From contig JAYKKI010000006.1 in the NCBI GenBank assembly GCA_039881145.1, forward strand, positions 23,434,501 through 23,498,500: DNA of 64,000 bases, read 5' to 3'. Source of the stretch: Druceiella hillmani. Its lineage: Eukaryota; Arthropoda; Insecta; Lepidoptera; Hepialidae. This document shows, one piece after another, positions 24,470 to 36,120 of the stretch. Each line of letters begins with the position of its first letter. The first letter of the stretch is position 1. The notes below the pieces were generated by a model. It made no database searches. It was not told where the DNA came from and was given only the letters and a program-made list of their open reading frames with translations. A program made the position numbers and the translations under genes.

Positions 24470-25690
24470 ATACCCTTTACGACATATGTTCGAAATATTC
24501 AGATATCTTTCATCTGCCTAACTATCAACTTACCTCAACATGCGCAATACAGCATGAAATTAGAACTACCGTTTTTCAAGCAATTAATGTAAAGTCCTAT
24601 CGATTTCCCGAAATTCATAAGCAAGAAGTTCAGTCGCAAATTCAAAAAATGTTAGATCAAAAAATCATCAAACCTTCCACGTCTCTCTAGTCTTCTCCAA
24701 TTTGAATAGTCCCGAAAATGGTAGACGCTTCTGACCAAAATAAATGGTGTACAGTAATTGATTACAGTAAATTAAATAATACAACAATCGGCCAAACTTA
24801 TCCTATTCCCAATATCATCGAAATTCTCGACCAACTGGAAAAATCAAAATACTTCTCTAATTTAGATCTGGCGTCTGGTTTCCATTAGATAACGATTTCT
24901 CCTGAAGATTCGTACAAAACTACTTTCAGTGTACTACAAGGGCACTTTAAATTCAATGGAATGACTTTTGGACTCAAAAACGTTTCATCTACGTTCCAAA
25001 GGCTTATGAATTCTATTCTCACCGGTGTCCAAGGTTAGCGTTGTTTCGTATATTTAGATGATATCGTCATATATTCTCAAAATTTCACTACCCATATCAA
25101 AAATCTCTCTGCAATCTTTCAAAAACTACGAAAATTCAAGCCAAAAAATATGGATTCCTGCGAAAAGAAGTCAGCTACTTAGGCCACACCATTACCGAAC
25201 ACGGTATAAACCAGATCCTAACAAATTAACATCGGTCCAGAATTTTTCTATTCCAAAATGCCCAAAACACATATTATAGTCGTTTCATCCCAGACTTCTC
25301 TAAGATTTCAAAACTTCTTATTTCACTCTTGAAGAAAGATATACTCTTACATGCTGGTAATTACACAATTTGTGTAACGAGCAGCAATTATCCTTGGAGC
25401 AATTAAAAATAAATTGATAACCGCTTCTGTCCTTATTTACCCCGATTTCACTAAGCCTTTCATATTCATCTCTGACGTTTCTAATTATGCAATTTCAGCT
25501 ATCTTGTCATAAGATCAAATTGGCAAATATCATCCTATGCACCAAGAACACTTAATAAAAGTGAAATTTTCTTGAGCGTGACTGAAACGGAGCTAGGAGC
25601 TATAGTTTTTGGTTATAAAACTTTCAAACCTTATATTTTTGACAGAAAATTTAGAATTTTCAGCTATCATCAACCTTTACAAGTAGTTGT
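24470..25690 (+). pseudogene. Reverse transcriptase and RNase H remnant
   Basis: Recognisable segments in order: 'EVQSQIQKMLDQKIIKPS' (about 24629), 'VIDYSKLNNTT' (about 24757), 'YPIPNIIEIL' (about 24800), 'YFSNLDLASGFH' (about 24850) with the first catalytic Asp, 'MTFGLKNVSSTFQRLMN' (about 24961) and 'FVYLDDIVIYS' (about 25048) with the catalytic YxDD pair intact. The RNase H part has 'DVSNYAISAILS' (about 25477) in place of the usual DAS motif, then 'IFLSVTETELGAI' in another frame (about 25569). In-frame stops follow 'SGFH' (about 24886) and 'GVQG' (about 25036), among others. The 73-codon frame at 25058-25279 is out of phase and not a gene. Confidence 0.8.
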
Positions 25691-25974
25691 TTAATGATCC
25701 CGTGAGATCCCTGAAGATAATTGATGGATATTTAAGTGTAGTAATCCCAGTAGTTGTTTCATTTATTAAACCACATTTATAAATATAAATGGCATTATGG
25801 AGACATCTAAGTATTTATGTAAACAATGTAACTCTTGCAGTGATGTTGAATATTATAACATATTTCAATCCTTATCAACGCGCTACTACGATGTAGTCAG
25901 GGTCTTCGACTCAGACGAAACATTCATCATGGTTTGGTGATGTCGATACCATCTTCAAACAATTATTCAAAACT

Positions 25975-26451
25975 ATGGATCAAAATGATGCTATAAGTTA
26001 CAGCAACTCTATTCAAATTATTGAGAAAAATCAGAACCAACTTCTAAATTTAATGAAAGACAATATACTCATTACTACATCAACCCTTTCATCCTATAAG
26101 GATGTAACTGAAGAAATAAATATTAATCAAGAAACTTTGAACAACGCTGTTGAAAATCTAACTCTAAATTTTAAAAATTTAACTGTCTTAACAGACAACC
26201 TCCTTGTAAGATCCAAAATATCTGAATTGTTACATATATTAGAAAATACTTTATTGAAACTTTCATTTAAGTCAGAAGATGTAATTACTGATTTCATGTT
26301 TGGCAAGTCAAATATATTACATCTTTCAGTTATAACTCCAAAACAACTTTTTGTAGAATTAGCAGTTAATTACAGGTTCATATCCAGCTCTAATGAGCTA
26401 CCTGTTTCATTAGTTTTAGATAAAATAAATATTATTTTAAATATGTGCTAA
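25975..26451 (+). CDS. Env-type (baculovirus F-like) fragment of the errantivirus relic
   Basis: This is a 158-codon open frame whose phase stays open upstream to about 25893. It lies 0.3 kb after the RNase H remnant, the position of env in errantiviruses. Its start has a 'WFGDVDTIFKQLF' segment just upstream of the first Met. A helical, Leu/Asn-rich stretch with heptad-like spacing covers residues 20-75, and 'SNILHLSVITPKQLF' lies at about 110-124. This layout resembles the region following the cleavage site in Baculo_F-type fusion proteins. The frame stops at 26451, well before the cysteine-rich part and the membrane anchor. The N-terminal signal peptide and cleavage region are also missing, so it cannot encode a complete envelope protein. 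Unlike gag-pol it carries no internal stop. Confidence 0.6.
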   Translation: MDQNDAISYSNSIQIIEKNQNQLLNLMKDNILITTSTLSSYKDVTEEININQETLNNAVENLTLNFKNLTVLTDNLLVRSKISELLHILENTLLKLSFKSEDVITDFMFGKSNILHLSVITPKQLFVELAVNYRFISSSNELPVSLVLDKINIILNMC

Positions 26452-26639
26452 GTTGTATGTTTTTGTGAAAATTATTAAATTGTTTTTGTTTTAAAAATTC
26501 CACTTGTAAACTCGAAGTAATATAATTCGTATCAAACTGTACCTTTTTCAAATTCATTCCCTACTATTGTTCCATTTGTTAAATACTTAGGCATAACTAG
26601 ATATAAGTCCTATTAATGCAAGTTAAATGATTATTTAAT

Positions 26640-27280
26640 AATGTAAATTACGTCATTAATTTTACTTCTCGATGGGGTAAACTGAAAACACATATTAATC
26701 GCTATTATCGCTTGGAAGTAATGATAATACACGGAGTTGGTACTTTCTCTAGTAGACCAGAAGACGTGTACCCTCACTTCTAGGAGACTTCTGTATAATA
26801 TCATCCAGTGTAAACACATGTTATTCATCCATTATTCAGATTGTTAATGTCGTCTTATGTTTCACAACAACTATATTCGTCACATCACATTTTTATGGTT
26901 CCATAATTTAAAAGGAAAAAAAGGTACCCTTATAGAATCACTTCGTTGTCTGAATGTCGTTCTGTCAAGACAGTTTTTCTCAGGAACGCGCAGAGGTATC
27001 AAGTCGAAATTAATACGAAATACTAAGGTCTACGGCTCCTTGGAACTATAAACAATATAATCAAGCTTCTAAGTCAACGCAATCATGAAGAATCCCACAA
27101 ATACGGCCATTTATGCCTCATGTTTTGACACTCCCGAAAAAATAAAACCTACAGAGTAATTCCCGTTGAAATAGAATGATGAAATTTGGCAAGAACCAAG
27201 GTGTCACAGCACAAGTAAAGGAAACAAATTGTTATATTGTTGTGAAAGATTTAGTAGGCAATATATTTTGTAAATAGTTT
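26640..27280. other. Stretch with no supported gene (partly block B repeat)
   Basis: ORFs at 26631-26828 (minus) and 26857-27051 (plus) have no recognisable domain. From about 27190 the sequence ('cacagcacaagtaaaggaaa') resembles 58255-58420 and runs into block B. Confidence 0.4.
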
Positions 27281-27375
27281 AATAATAATATTATGTAACA
27301 TTAAATATTTATAAATACTTAAATGCGTACGAAACACTCATAGTGCGAGTTCCACTCGTGCTTGACAGGTTTTTT
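27190..27375 (+). repeat. Divergent dispersed repeat, block B (copy 1)
   Basis: It aligns by eye with 58250-58515 and, in its last 90 bases, with 34870-34960. Landmarks are 'gcacaagtaaaggaaa' and 'catagtgcgagttccactcg', followed by 'tgcttgacaggtttttt'. No shared frame exists. It is followed directly by block A, so B and A are probably adjacent parts of one element. Confidence 0.55.
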
Positions 27376-27389
27376 CAATACTAATTTAA

Positions 27390-27670
27390 ATTTAGTCAGG
27401 TAACATAAAACCATGTTAGATAGTAAAACACCTTAAAACACTAAAAAATGTGGGCTTTATTGAGTGATTGCACCCGATTCAATAGCTACTAAGGAAATCA
27501 CATTGATGTGAAAGACATTGTTGTGTCATACATTTCCGTGAGAATTCATGTTTTCCTACGCGGTGCTGCATCTGAACATTGAGAAAATTCAGAAAAAGTT
27601 GAAAGGGAAAACATGACTGTTGCCGGAAAAATTCAGCGAGAAAACAAACTCACTCTTTTGTCGCTTATAA
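27390..27670 (+). repeat. Divergent dispersed repeat, block A (copy 3)
   Basis: Landmarks shared with the window start: 'agtcaggtaacataaaacca' (against 'agtcgggtgccataaaatca'), 'atttccgtgagaattcatg', and 'aaaattcagcgagaaaacaa' followed by 'actcactcttttgtcg'. Order and spacing match 1-360 closely enough to be the same family. Confidence 0.6.
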
Positions 27671-28092
27671 TTATTTTCATTGCTTGTCTCATTTTGTACC
27701 TTCCTTCGATTTTTGAAGCATATTGGTATTTTGATTTTGCCACTAAAATCGCAATTAATTTTGCGTAATATTCCATTTTGTCATGTACAAATAATTATTC
27801 ATTAAAAAAAATTAATTTTCTACTTTTTTAAATCAGACCAAAAAATTTCTCCTCGCCCATAAATATTTATATTCCGATACAGATTTACAATTATACACAT
27901 ATTGTCCTGGAAATCTGTGATTGTGAATTTTTAATAGTTACGAAAATACTTGAAAGATCTAAAACAAAAAAGGTGGGGCGCAAATTCCCCTAAGTCACTA
28001 ACAATTTAATTGCAGCGCAAATTACGTGAACAGTTGTGTAAGATTTGTCAACAACAGCTACTCTCTACACTCCTTAGTATTATGTACTGTAT

Positions 28093-28355
28093 GCAAGTTA
28101 GTATTGCATTTTCATCCAGCTCTGGGATATGTTTAAAGTTTCAACTTTCTAGCTCAATAGAAAGTTAGTTTAAAACCGTTTGCAAAATTTGTACCGAAAA
28201 AACAGACAGACAAGAAAGCAAGTTAATATTACATTGTCATCCAGTTCTGAGTTATGTTTAAAGTTTCAAGTCTCTAGCTCAACGGAAAGTTAATTTAAAA
28301 CCGAGTGCAACATCAGTAGAAGACAAACAAACAAACAGATAAGAAAGCGATTTTT
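28093..28355 (+). repeat. Two tandem units of a retroelement 3' tail, period about 127 bp
   Basis: Units begin 'gcaagttagtattgcatttt' at 28093 and 'gcaagttaatattacattgt' at 28220. Both contain 'catccag.tctg.g.tatgtt', 'aaagtttca' and 'ctagctcaa.(a/g)gaaagtta'. The first ends in 'acagacagacaagaaa', the second in 'acaaacaaacaaacagataa'. As at 3674-4165, tandem tails ending in a short simple repeat suggest the 3' end of a non-LTR element or SINE. Confidence 0.6.
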
Positions 28356-28839
28356 TTGGAATAAAATGATCGGAAATATTAGTTGCCATTATTTTCAAAA
28401 TAAAATTTTTATATAGGTCATATGTTTCCATTCTAACTTTTTGTATCAATTTTCGTGCCTATTTTTGTTGCATATTTTATATACGCTTTTCTATTTGATT
28501 CTAAAAATTCCCTTAAGATCGATTTATCCAACTAAGTTTTGAGTCATTGGGGTACAGATAGTACCCCTAACTAAATTTACCTTTGAAAGATATATTTTGC
28601 GTTAAGTTAAAAGTTACAAATATGCACATAAGTGTACTGTAACTAATATGCATCATCCATGTAGGCGTAGTCTTAAAAATCTTTGATACGTGACACTGAA
28701 AATTGTTCGATCTGCTAAATTTTGTGTGAATCAATATATACACCTAAATTTATTTATTTTTAAAATATACACTTTGCGTGAAAGTAGAAGTCACGAATTC
28801 ATATACAGAACATTATACGTAATACGATTCACTATACCT

Positions 28840-30030
28840 ACTCTGTCCTTTCATGTGTGTTTGTGTTGAAGGTAGTGCGAATAATAAGCTGATTCAGAAT
28901 CGTCACCTTAACAGAGAAAATTGAGAATATAACCTAAAAGTACCAAAATGAAGAAAACAAAGTTGAAATAGATTGAAAGTAAGGTAGTGAAATTGATTTA
29001 TTGCACATGACTATCTGATCTCTGCATGTTGGTCTTGCATAATCCACGTTCGGTGTAAATTTACGGTGATCTTGTGTGCAAGCTTTCTTGCTGCCTGCCT
29101 CTCGTCAGAAAGCATAACGAGGTTAACACGAATGCGAATGTAATATGTCGTCGAAAAAAAAATTGAAACGGTTAAGGATTTTCCATTTACACAAAATAAT
29201 TATTTAATTAGCGATGTAGTTAATTTGCGAGAGAGTCAATATTTTAGTGGCTTTTTACGTTTAACTATTTACTCTTAAATTTCTTTAAATTTTAAAGATA
29301 TATCATTCAGGTATGTCGTCTCTGACAATGTTTCATAAATATTCCCTATGTTTATTATTGTCAGGAATACATATTTTTTTAAAAAAGATTGATATAAAAG
29401 TTATGATTTTAAATTGAATATAAAAGGGCAGTTTGGCGAAAATTCTGTCAAATAAAACTTTTGTTGAAACGACACAAGAACCTCAGCTGTTAAACAGTAA
29501 TTTTCTAGTGTATAGAAAATAACTCAGTTTTCTTTGCCGTTATCTCCGAAAATACTTTTCCAATTAAAACAAAAACAATAGTTAAATAAAATAAGTCCAT
29601 AGCTAATCGAATCCTCCAATCAGTTTTCTTTGAAAGGGCACATACGAACTTACAAATGAACTCACACCAATGTGATACGTGCTTACCTATAATATTTCAC
29701 TCAACTAAAAGCGTGACACTTTTACGTTTACGCAGCTTAGCAACGTCCCCAATGTTGCTGTGAATTAATTTATTAGTTGTGGCTTTGGAACTCATGATGT
29801 TTGATGCTTCAAGGCATATTGTTAATGACGGAATTTTATCCGGTTTGAAAAAAGTTTGTGGAGGCTTTGTCAAATGAGTTTAGACAAATAAATTAACTGG
29901 ACTTTATGCGTATCGCTGTCTGACTAATTTTTATTTACTGTGTACTGATGAACAAGAAATATGTAGTAAAGGAATTTAGTTCTTCAATATTTTACCGTAA
30001 TGCAATAAAAGAGCTATGTATTTTTAAATA
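28840..30030 (+). repeat. Non-coding repeat unit, blocks C and D (copy 1)
   Basis: Block C (28840-29300) aligns with 31900-32540 and 35270-35720. Landmarks are 'aggtagt.cgaataa.aag', 'ataatccacgttcggtgtaa', 'atttacggtg', 'cgaggttaacacgaatgcga' and 'ttttccattta'. Block D (29740-30020) follows, with 'gaactcatgatgtttgatgc' near 29790. Between them lies AT-rich sequence without a frame. Neither block contains an ORF shared with the other copies. Confidence 0.6.
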
Positions 30031-31729
30031 CATTCTCCTTCAATGTGTCAATACAATTGATTAAATCGTTTACTATTAGATAACCATTTTCCTAAAAATG
30101 AAATGCCTTTAAATGGTTTGCGTTGATTAAATTTAATGCTAGATAATATTATCTATGTTTATTTCAAACAGGTATTTGGTTCAATTTGTCGATATTGATT
30201 TATGAACACAACAATATGTTTCGTGATATATTTCTCTTACAGAAATACAAGTATAATTCTTCATTACCAGTTCTAGAGAAAAAAACGTGATCAAATAAAA
30301 AGAGGTAAATTAAGTTAGGTGCATCAAATAAAAAAAAATAATTCTCTCAATTTGTTTAAACACTATCGTCATTACAACCAAATAGCTGTAAGAGGGTATG
30401 GTATAGACCTTCGAAAGCATCAGACAAAATTACGCAGTGTCATAAAACTTATTCGTTTCGCGACAATTCGAATGAAGGGTAGGGGCAAACAAATGAAGGG
30501 ATGCAACTTATGTGTTAGTTTATGCGTAAGATCCCTCGTTGATTGCTCCTGACAAGAAATTCTTGCAGAACTTTGAGTGTATGCGGGGGTGCAAATTCAA
30601 GATTCAAAAGACGAGCGAGAATGGATGACATCAAAGTGGATAATAAGTGTAAAGAGTTAATGAAAGAATTTGTCTATTCGCCTAATTGTATGCCACCGAT
30701 TTGGTGACACGTTTTACAGTTCAAATGTAGGATGTCGTATTTAAAGTTTTGAAAAAAGGTGTTGAGGAGAATGAGTAGAAGTACTTGTAGGAGTATCGGT
30801 TTACTACCTATACTAAGGCCATATATCATGATTATTTTATCTATAGCGGTCAAATTAAAATCGAAAATATCGTTGAAATCATAATCAAAATTTTCTATAT
30901 TTGTTTAGTAAGTCTTCATGAATTGATATTCGTTTAGTCTAAATGACGTATTGCCGGATAATATAAAATTTATTTGTACTGTTTCTTGTCTCACATCGAG
31001 TTGGCGTGAACACGGAATTCGTTATGTGCTAATATGGCTCCTTGTTCGGTAGAGTACAGCTTCTGTGAACACTGTCCATTGGCAGTATGCAGAACTTTTA
31101 AGAAACTTGATCAATTTTTTTTAATCTGACTTAGTAGATTTTTACTCTGAAGGTGTGTTGTCACTGCTTACTAAATGGTGGCAAGTCATAGATCAATAGG
31201 GTTCATATGAGATTAGATCTATTTGTTACATTTATATTTTCAAATATTTTCTCAATAATAAATCGGGGTTAAAAACTTGTTAGCCAAAACAATAGTTTCC
31301 CAATGATTTTTAATTATAATAAAAAAAATACTGAAATATGTACACAAAATCTGAACTTTGTCTTCGAAAAAAAATTAGGTATGTTTCACCTCATTATATT
31401 CCTATGATAAAAATGTATTCGTCTCGCTTTCTGAAATCGTTTTTTTATTAAGTGTAATTAAAACATCTATATTATGGCGAAATATTCTTTTAATCTTTAT
31501 CTAACAACAATGTAACTATAATTCCAATCACAAATTTTCTTTTCGAATTAATTAAAAGTGTTAATATACTTAGGTCATTCTAACCAAAGAGTTCGCTTTT
31601 CTAAGCTTTTTTATTTTTTTTTCAGCTTTCCTTTTTATGTAAAAAAACTACATAAAAATCGAAATACATTTTTTATTTATTTTAATTTGAATACTAATTT
31701 TTTGAAATAGCTATTAATTCTTAAATATT

Positions 31730-34460
31730 CTTTGAAATGAAATAGTGGAAATTAACTTGACATCAGTTCATTCGACAAGTTTTGGACGAGTAAACATACG
31801 TCAATAAATTTACTATGCTTTAGTAAGAAAACACGGTTCCATTCACATAGATCTAAATCATGGCCAATAGAAACCGCTATATGTAATGCGTCATATGTGC
31901 ATATGGGCGATGAAGGTAGTATGAATAAGAAGCTAAGAACTGAAACGATGCTCAAGTGAACAAAATTGCGAGTAACCACTATAAAGTAACAACACGGAGT
32001 ATACATATAAGGAAATGGTTCAATGCAAGGTCATAGCACAGTTTAAATGCACACCGCCATCTTATCTCTTACATATAAGGAAATGGTTCAATGCAAGGTC
32101 ATAGCACAGTTTAAATGCACACCGCCATCTTATCTCTTACATATAAGGAAATGGTTCAATGCAAGGTCATAGCACAGTTTAAATGCACACCGCCATCTTA
32201 TCTCTTACATATAAGGAAATGGTTCAATGCAAGGTCATAGCACAGTTTAAATGCACACCGCCATCTTATCTCTTACATATAAGGAAATGGTTCAATGCAA
32301 GGTCATAGCACAGTTTAAATGCACACCGCCATCTTATCTCGGTGCGTTGATATGTCACAATCTACGTTCCGTGCAATTTCACAGTATTTTTGTGTACGAG
32401 TTTACTTAACTTGCTCCCTTCTTCTTGTTATAGATCTCAACGAGGTTAACACGAATATGAATGAAAACTGTCAAGAAAAATAAACTGATAAATAGTTTGA
32501 ACTTTCCATTTAGTTAGATGTTAGTTGATTTGTCAAATCGATTATTTTAAGCGATTTTTATTTTTAACTGTATTCCTAAACGCATACTTCGATATATTAT
32601 TATGCATTTGATAAGTGGTTCGACTATTACTCGTGAACAAGTAGAGCCTACTTATCTGTGATTTTGTTTTAATTTCGTTATGTATACTGTTATTTTAAAT
32701 AGTGATTTAGCTGGTAAGGTGTGGACATATGTAATTTTAACAAAAATCACCGTTTTAAAACTTCATATTTCGTAAATGGAAACCAGTATCGAAAAAGTTT
32801 TCATGACAGAATCCCAATATTTTTTAAAATCTTATTCAACGATACCGTTAAGACTTATTAGTAGTAAAGATGTATATATTATCCACAATGGGGTACGCGA
32901 AAAAAAATCGTCTCTCGCTTAGATGTAGGGAAGGCACGCTAAAAACTTTATTTAAATGTTATAATTTTGCAGGCGTTGACACTAATATTCCAATAGTCTG
33001 CGAATAAAATAGTACAGCTGTTTTGCATAGAGACATGGTGATATTATAAAGGTTGTTAGTTTGGCTACGGAGAACTTAAAATGTATTTACCAAGTTATAA
33101 TTTTGATCACAACTAGCTGTAACACTCGTTTTGTCGAATATCTTTATGAAAATTTCGATACGAATTCTTCCGTTATTAGATCTTCGTAAGGTTGAATAAT
33201 TTGATGAAGGTTAACAAAATTTAGAACATATATGGCTGTTCTTAGTTGTAAATATAACAATGATTTCGAAAAACCTCGGAAAATATACGGAAAAACGAAT
33301 GAGTGGTTGTTGGTTTTTCCCCATAACAGTATTATAGATGTAATACAAATATTCTTGGATATTCATAATATTGCTACAAAGTATATTACCTTCCCATACC
33401 CGCTTCTCACATTCTATTTTCAGAATCGTCGAAATAAAATATACTATATTAAATGTTAACTGCACAACAACTAGTTTGTTTAGTAACTTTTAGAAACTTG
33501 TAGTTAAGGAATTAACGATAATTGGCCTTTTTATAAACTGTCATAGGACATTAGTCGATAATTTAAAAAAATACCATAAAGTGTAATATTCTTTCATAGA
33601 AAATTAAAACTATTCAAAAGTTTACAGCGAAACATGAAAATTAAAGGAAGATTATTTTCGTTTATAAAAAGTACGATATCAAGAGGAAATATATATAATA
33701 TGAATTAGAGGCGGTCAAATAATATTTCTATCGTTCTGTTACCAGTCAGTCATTCTTATTAAGAAATATTGTTATACTTGCAATTGGCAATATTTCATCT
33801 GCCGATGATCAAAGATTTCATTGGCTTAATACCTGCTGTGTGGAATATTGTTAATCCCATAAATTACATTTGTATATCGACATCAATTACATAATGTTTT
33901 ACTTCTTTGACTGTAGCTATAAATTTGTCTCAATTCATGCCGCAATATTTTCTCATGACAAACTTTGCATCTTATCGTAATTGTTACTTTACCAAAAGCA
34001 AACAAGAATAGATCCTCAAGACGTTAAACGGATTACCGTAATGCTGACCGAGGTGGCCCACGTATAAGATTTTATTCGCCCTCCCTCGCCACTTTTTACC
34101 CCGATCCGTAATGCCTACTCCGATCCGTAATCCCACTTAACTGAACGGATGATCTTTTCTATGAAGTTTAGCAAGGCATTCAATATTTTTATGAATTGGG
34201 TTATGAGTTATTGGTGTGTAACTTATAATGCTTGGTGGTTTATGGCTGGTTGTGGCTGAAGTTTGGCGGTGTTATATCTGGTCCATAAAGAAAACTGATT
34301 CGAAAAAATAATTCTAGGAGTTTTGTCTAATAAGTATCGTGCTAGATCTTAAGCGTCAAGTATATAAATTTACTGGTTGTATTTTCGGCGTGTTGTATTT
34401 TTGTGCCTAACTAACTTTTACTTGACCTTACATTGTAATGTAATGAATTGTAAAACGTAA
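31730..34460 (+). repeat. Non-coding repeat unit, blocks C and D (copy 2)
   Basis: Block C runs from about 31740 and is interrupted at 32003 by a perfect 68-bp tandem array. It resumes at 32341 with 'tgatatgtcacaatctacgt', then 'ccgtgcaatttcaca' and 'aacgaggttaacacgaatat'. Around 33030-33110, 'acatggtgatattataaagg' followed by 'acttaaaatgt' matches 36050-36095 of copy 3. Block D (33960-34460) has an internal 'ccgatccgtaat' duplication near 34100. ORFs at 31752-32006 and 33211-33465 are not kept in the other copies. Confidence 0.6.
32003..32340 (+). repeat. Perfect tandem repeat, 5 x 68 bp
   Basis: Units start at 32003, 32071, 32139, 32207 and 32275, and are identical by eye. Each runs from 'acatataaggaaatggttca' to 'ccgccatcttatctctt'; the last unit ends 'ctcgg' instead of 'ctctt'. 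Copy 3 of the host repeat has a single diverged version of this segment near 35370-35440 ('aggtcgtgg...gtcatcttatctcgg'). The array is therefore a recent local expansion of an old single unit. Confidence 0.95.
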
Positions 34461-34869
34461 TTAAGTTTCATTATTTGTAACTAAATTTATTTGAAAAACA
34501 AACATACAGATCGAAAGTTTTTTAGCAACTAAGCTATCTGTTATATCTATTTATCTATTTTTTATCTGACCCAATAACTATATCATAGTCAAAGTAATAG
34601 ATTCAGGCATAAGACATTTTTATGTTAGTTTGCTATTAGAAGAGTTCTATGTTTTCTTTATTTATTTAATTGCATGTAAATTAAGTATTTAAAATCCTAA
34701 TAACACATAAATACCGTTTAGATAATAGTAATGCAACATGCATTGCTCACTTGCAAACATGCTCTAACAAAAGGCTTTATCGGAGCATTTTGTTGACTCT
34801 AATGCAAGTTTATATACGCTTATAATATTTACATTGTAGAAAACGAATATTTGTAAATATTTCAATAGT

Positions 34870-36120
34870 ACCCTTACACTATGTACCCTTAAATATTTAA
34901 GCGGTTAAACGTATGCAGAACCCTTGTTGTACGAGTTCTAATTGTCTTTGGCAAGTTTCACTTCCTATCACAAGTTTCTGGTTCATTAATCGACTCTTTT
35001 AAATTAGGAAGAGGTTACTCTACCAAAAACGTTTGACGTATCAAGCGGTTTATAATTTCAAAAAAAAATTTAAAAACCGGATAAGTTTTTTTAAATATTT
35101 ATTTTTTTATATTTTAACACCCAATTATTCACCATAGCGTATTAATTGTTAAATATACTTTGAGACGAAATGCTTGAAGTTCAATATCAATTCATGCAAA
35201 GCCTAAAGTAAGAATATATGCATAAATCAAAATTATACCCGACAAGAACTAGCCTAGTGCGTCGAACGGGCGTGTGGTCGATATAGGCAGTATGAATAAG
35301 AAGCCAATTGGAATCAATACCCGCATGGAGAAAATTTAGAACAACAACTAGAAAGTAACAACACGCAGTAAACAGGGAAGAAAAATATTTAAAGAAAGGT
35401 CGTGGAAAAAATTTTATTATCCGCGGTCATCTTATCTCGGCATGTGATATTCAAAATCTAGTTTCCATGCAAATTCACAATTGTTTGTGTATGAGAGCTT
35501 ATTTAACTTTCTGCAGACATCTATTTGGAGAGCTAAAAAATATTAATAAAAATGTGAATGTTTTGAACTTTGCCGAGAAAAATAAAACATATCTTCGATA
35601 GTGAGAAAAATGGTTAGAAGTTTTCATTTAACTAGGTACATGCTAAGTTGTGAATAGATGCTGAAAGGTAAGTGATTTTTACTTTAACTATTTTCAGTTA
35701 AGTGTATTTCCATAAGACGTTATATATTTGAGTACGTAATTCACGTGTGCCATATTTTACACATGACGCATGATTTTGGCACGAACACTTATTTTTTGGA
35801 GACGTTTTAAAATAAAGATGGTGATCTTGAATTTAATAGAAAAGGAGTTCTTCATTTAATATGTATTCGTATTCAATAACAAAATTTCGACGAGCCCTTC
35901 CCTAATTGTATCAAGACGTTAAAATTTTTGGCAAAAATGTATAAAATATATAAGATATTTGGATACTATTTATTGAAATATTGGAACAATAATTTAAAAA
36001 ACTATATTGGCTTTCCAATACACGTGGGTTTCGATTTGTTTTATAACAGTGTTAAAGGTTATGAATAAAGTTTCCATGGATATTTAAAATGTGGTTATAA
36101 AAGATTTTATTTTGCCTAGC
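34870..36120 (+). repeat. Non-coding repeat unit, blocks B and C (copy 3)
   Basis: Block B-like sequence lies at 34870-34960 ('actatgtacccttaaatatt', then 'gtacgagttctaattg'). Block C at 35160-35760 has 'aggcagtatgaataagaagc', 'agaaagtaacaacacgcagt', 'gtcatcttatctcgg' and 'tctagtttccatgcaaattc'. It continues to 36095 in parallel with 32440-33110. No ORF of note. Together with copies 1 and 2, the C blocks recur every 3.0-3.4 kb. Confidence 0.6.

Larger units (their letters stand above)
21800..26455 (+). mobile_element. Decayed Ty3/Gypsy LTR retrotransposon, errantivirus type
   Basis: In order on the plus strand I see: a primer-binding-site-like sequence at 22120-22140; a gag remnant around 22890-23290; a protease-like 'LLIDIDPS' segment at about 23817; RT with 'YLDDIVIYS' at about 25057; RNase H with a 'TETELGAI'-type segment at about 25580 and 'YHQPLQ' at about 25665; and an Env-type ORF at 25975-26451. 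All of gag-pol is broken by stops and frameshifts. Integrase and the first part of Env are absent, because only about 200 bases lie between RNase H and Env. No second LTR is recognisable after 26455. The upstream boundary (5' LTR, about 21800-22119) is inferred from the PBS position only. Confidence 0.75.

Noticed and set aside
32003..32340. CRISPR array
   Set aside because: Units are contiguous and identical with no variable spacers, and the context is eukaryotic.
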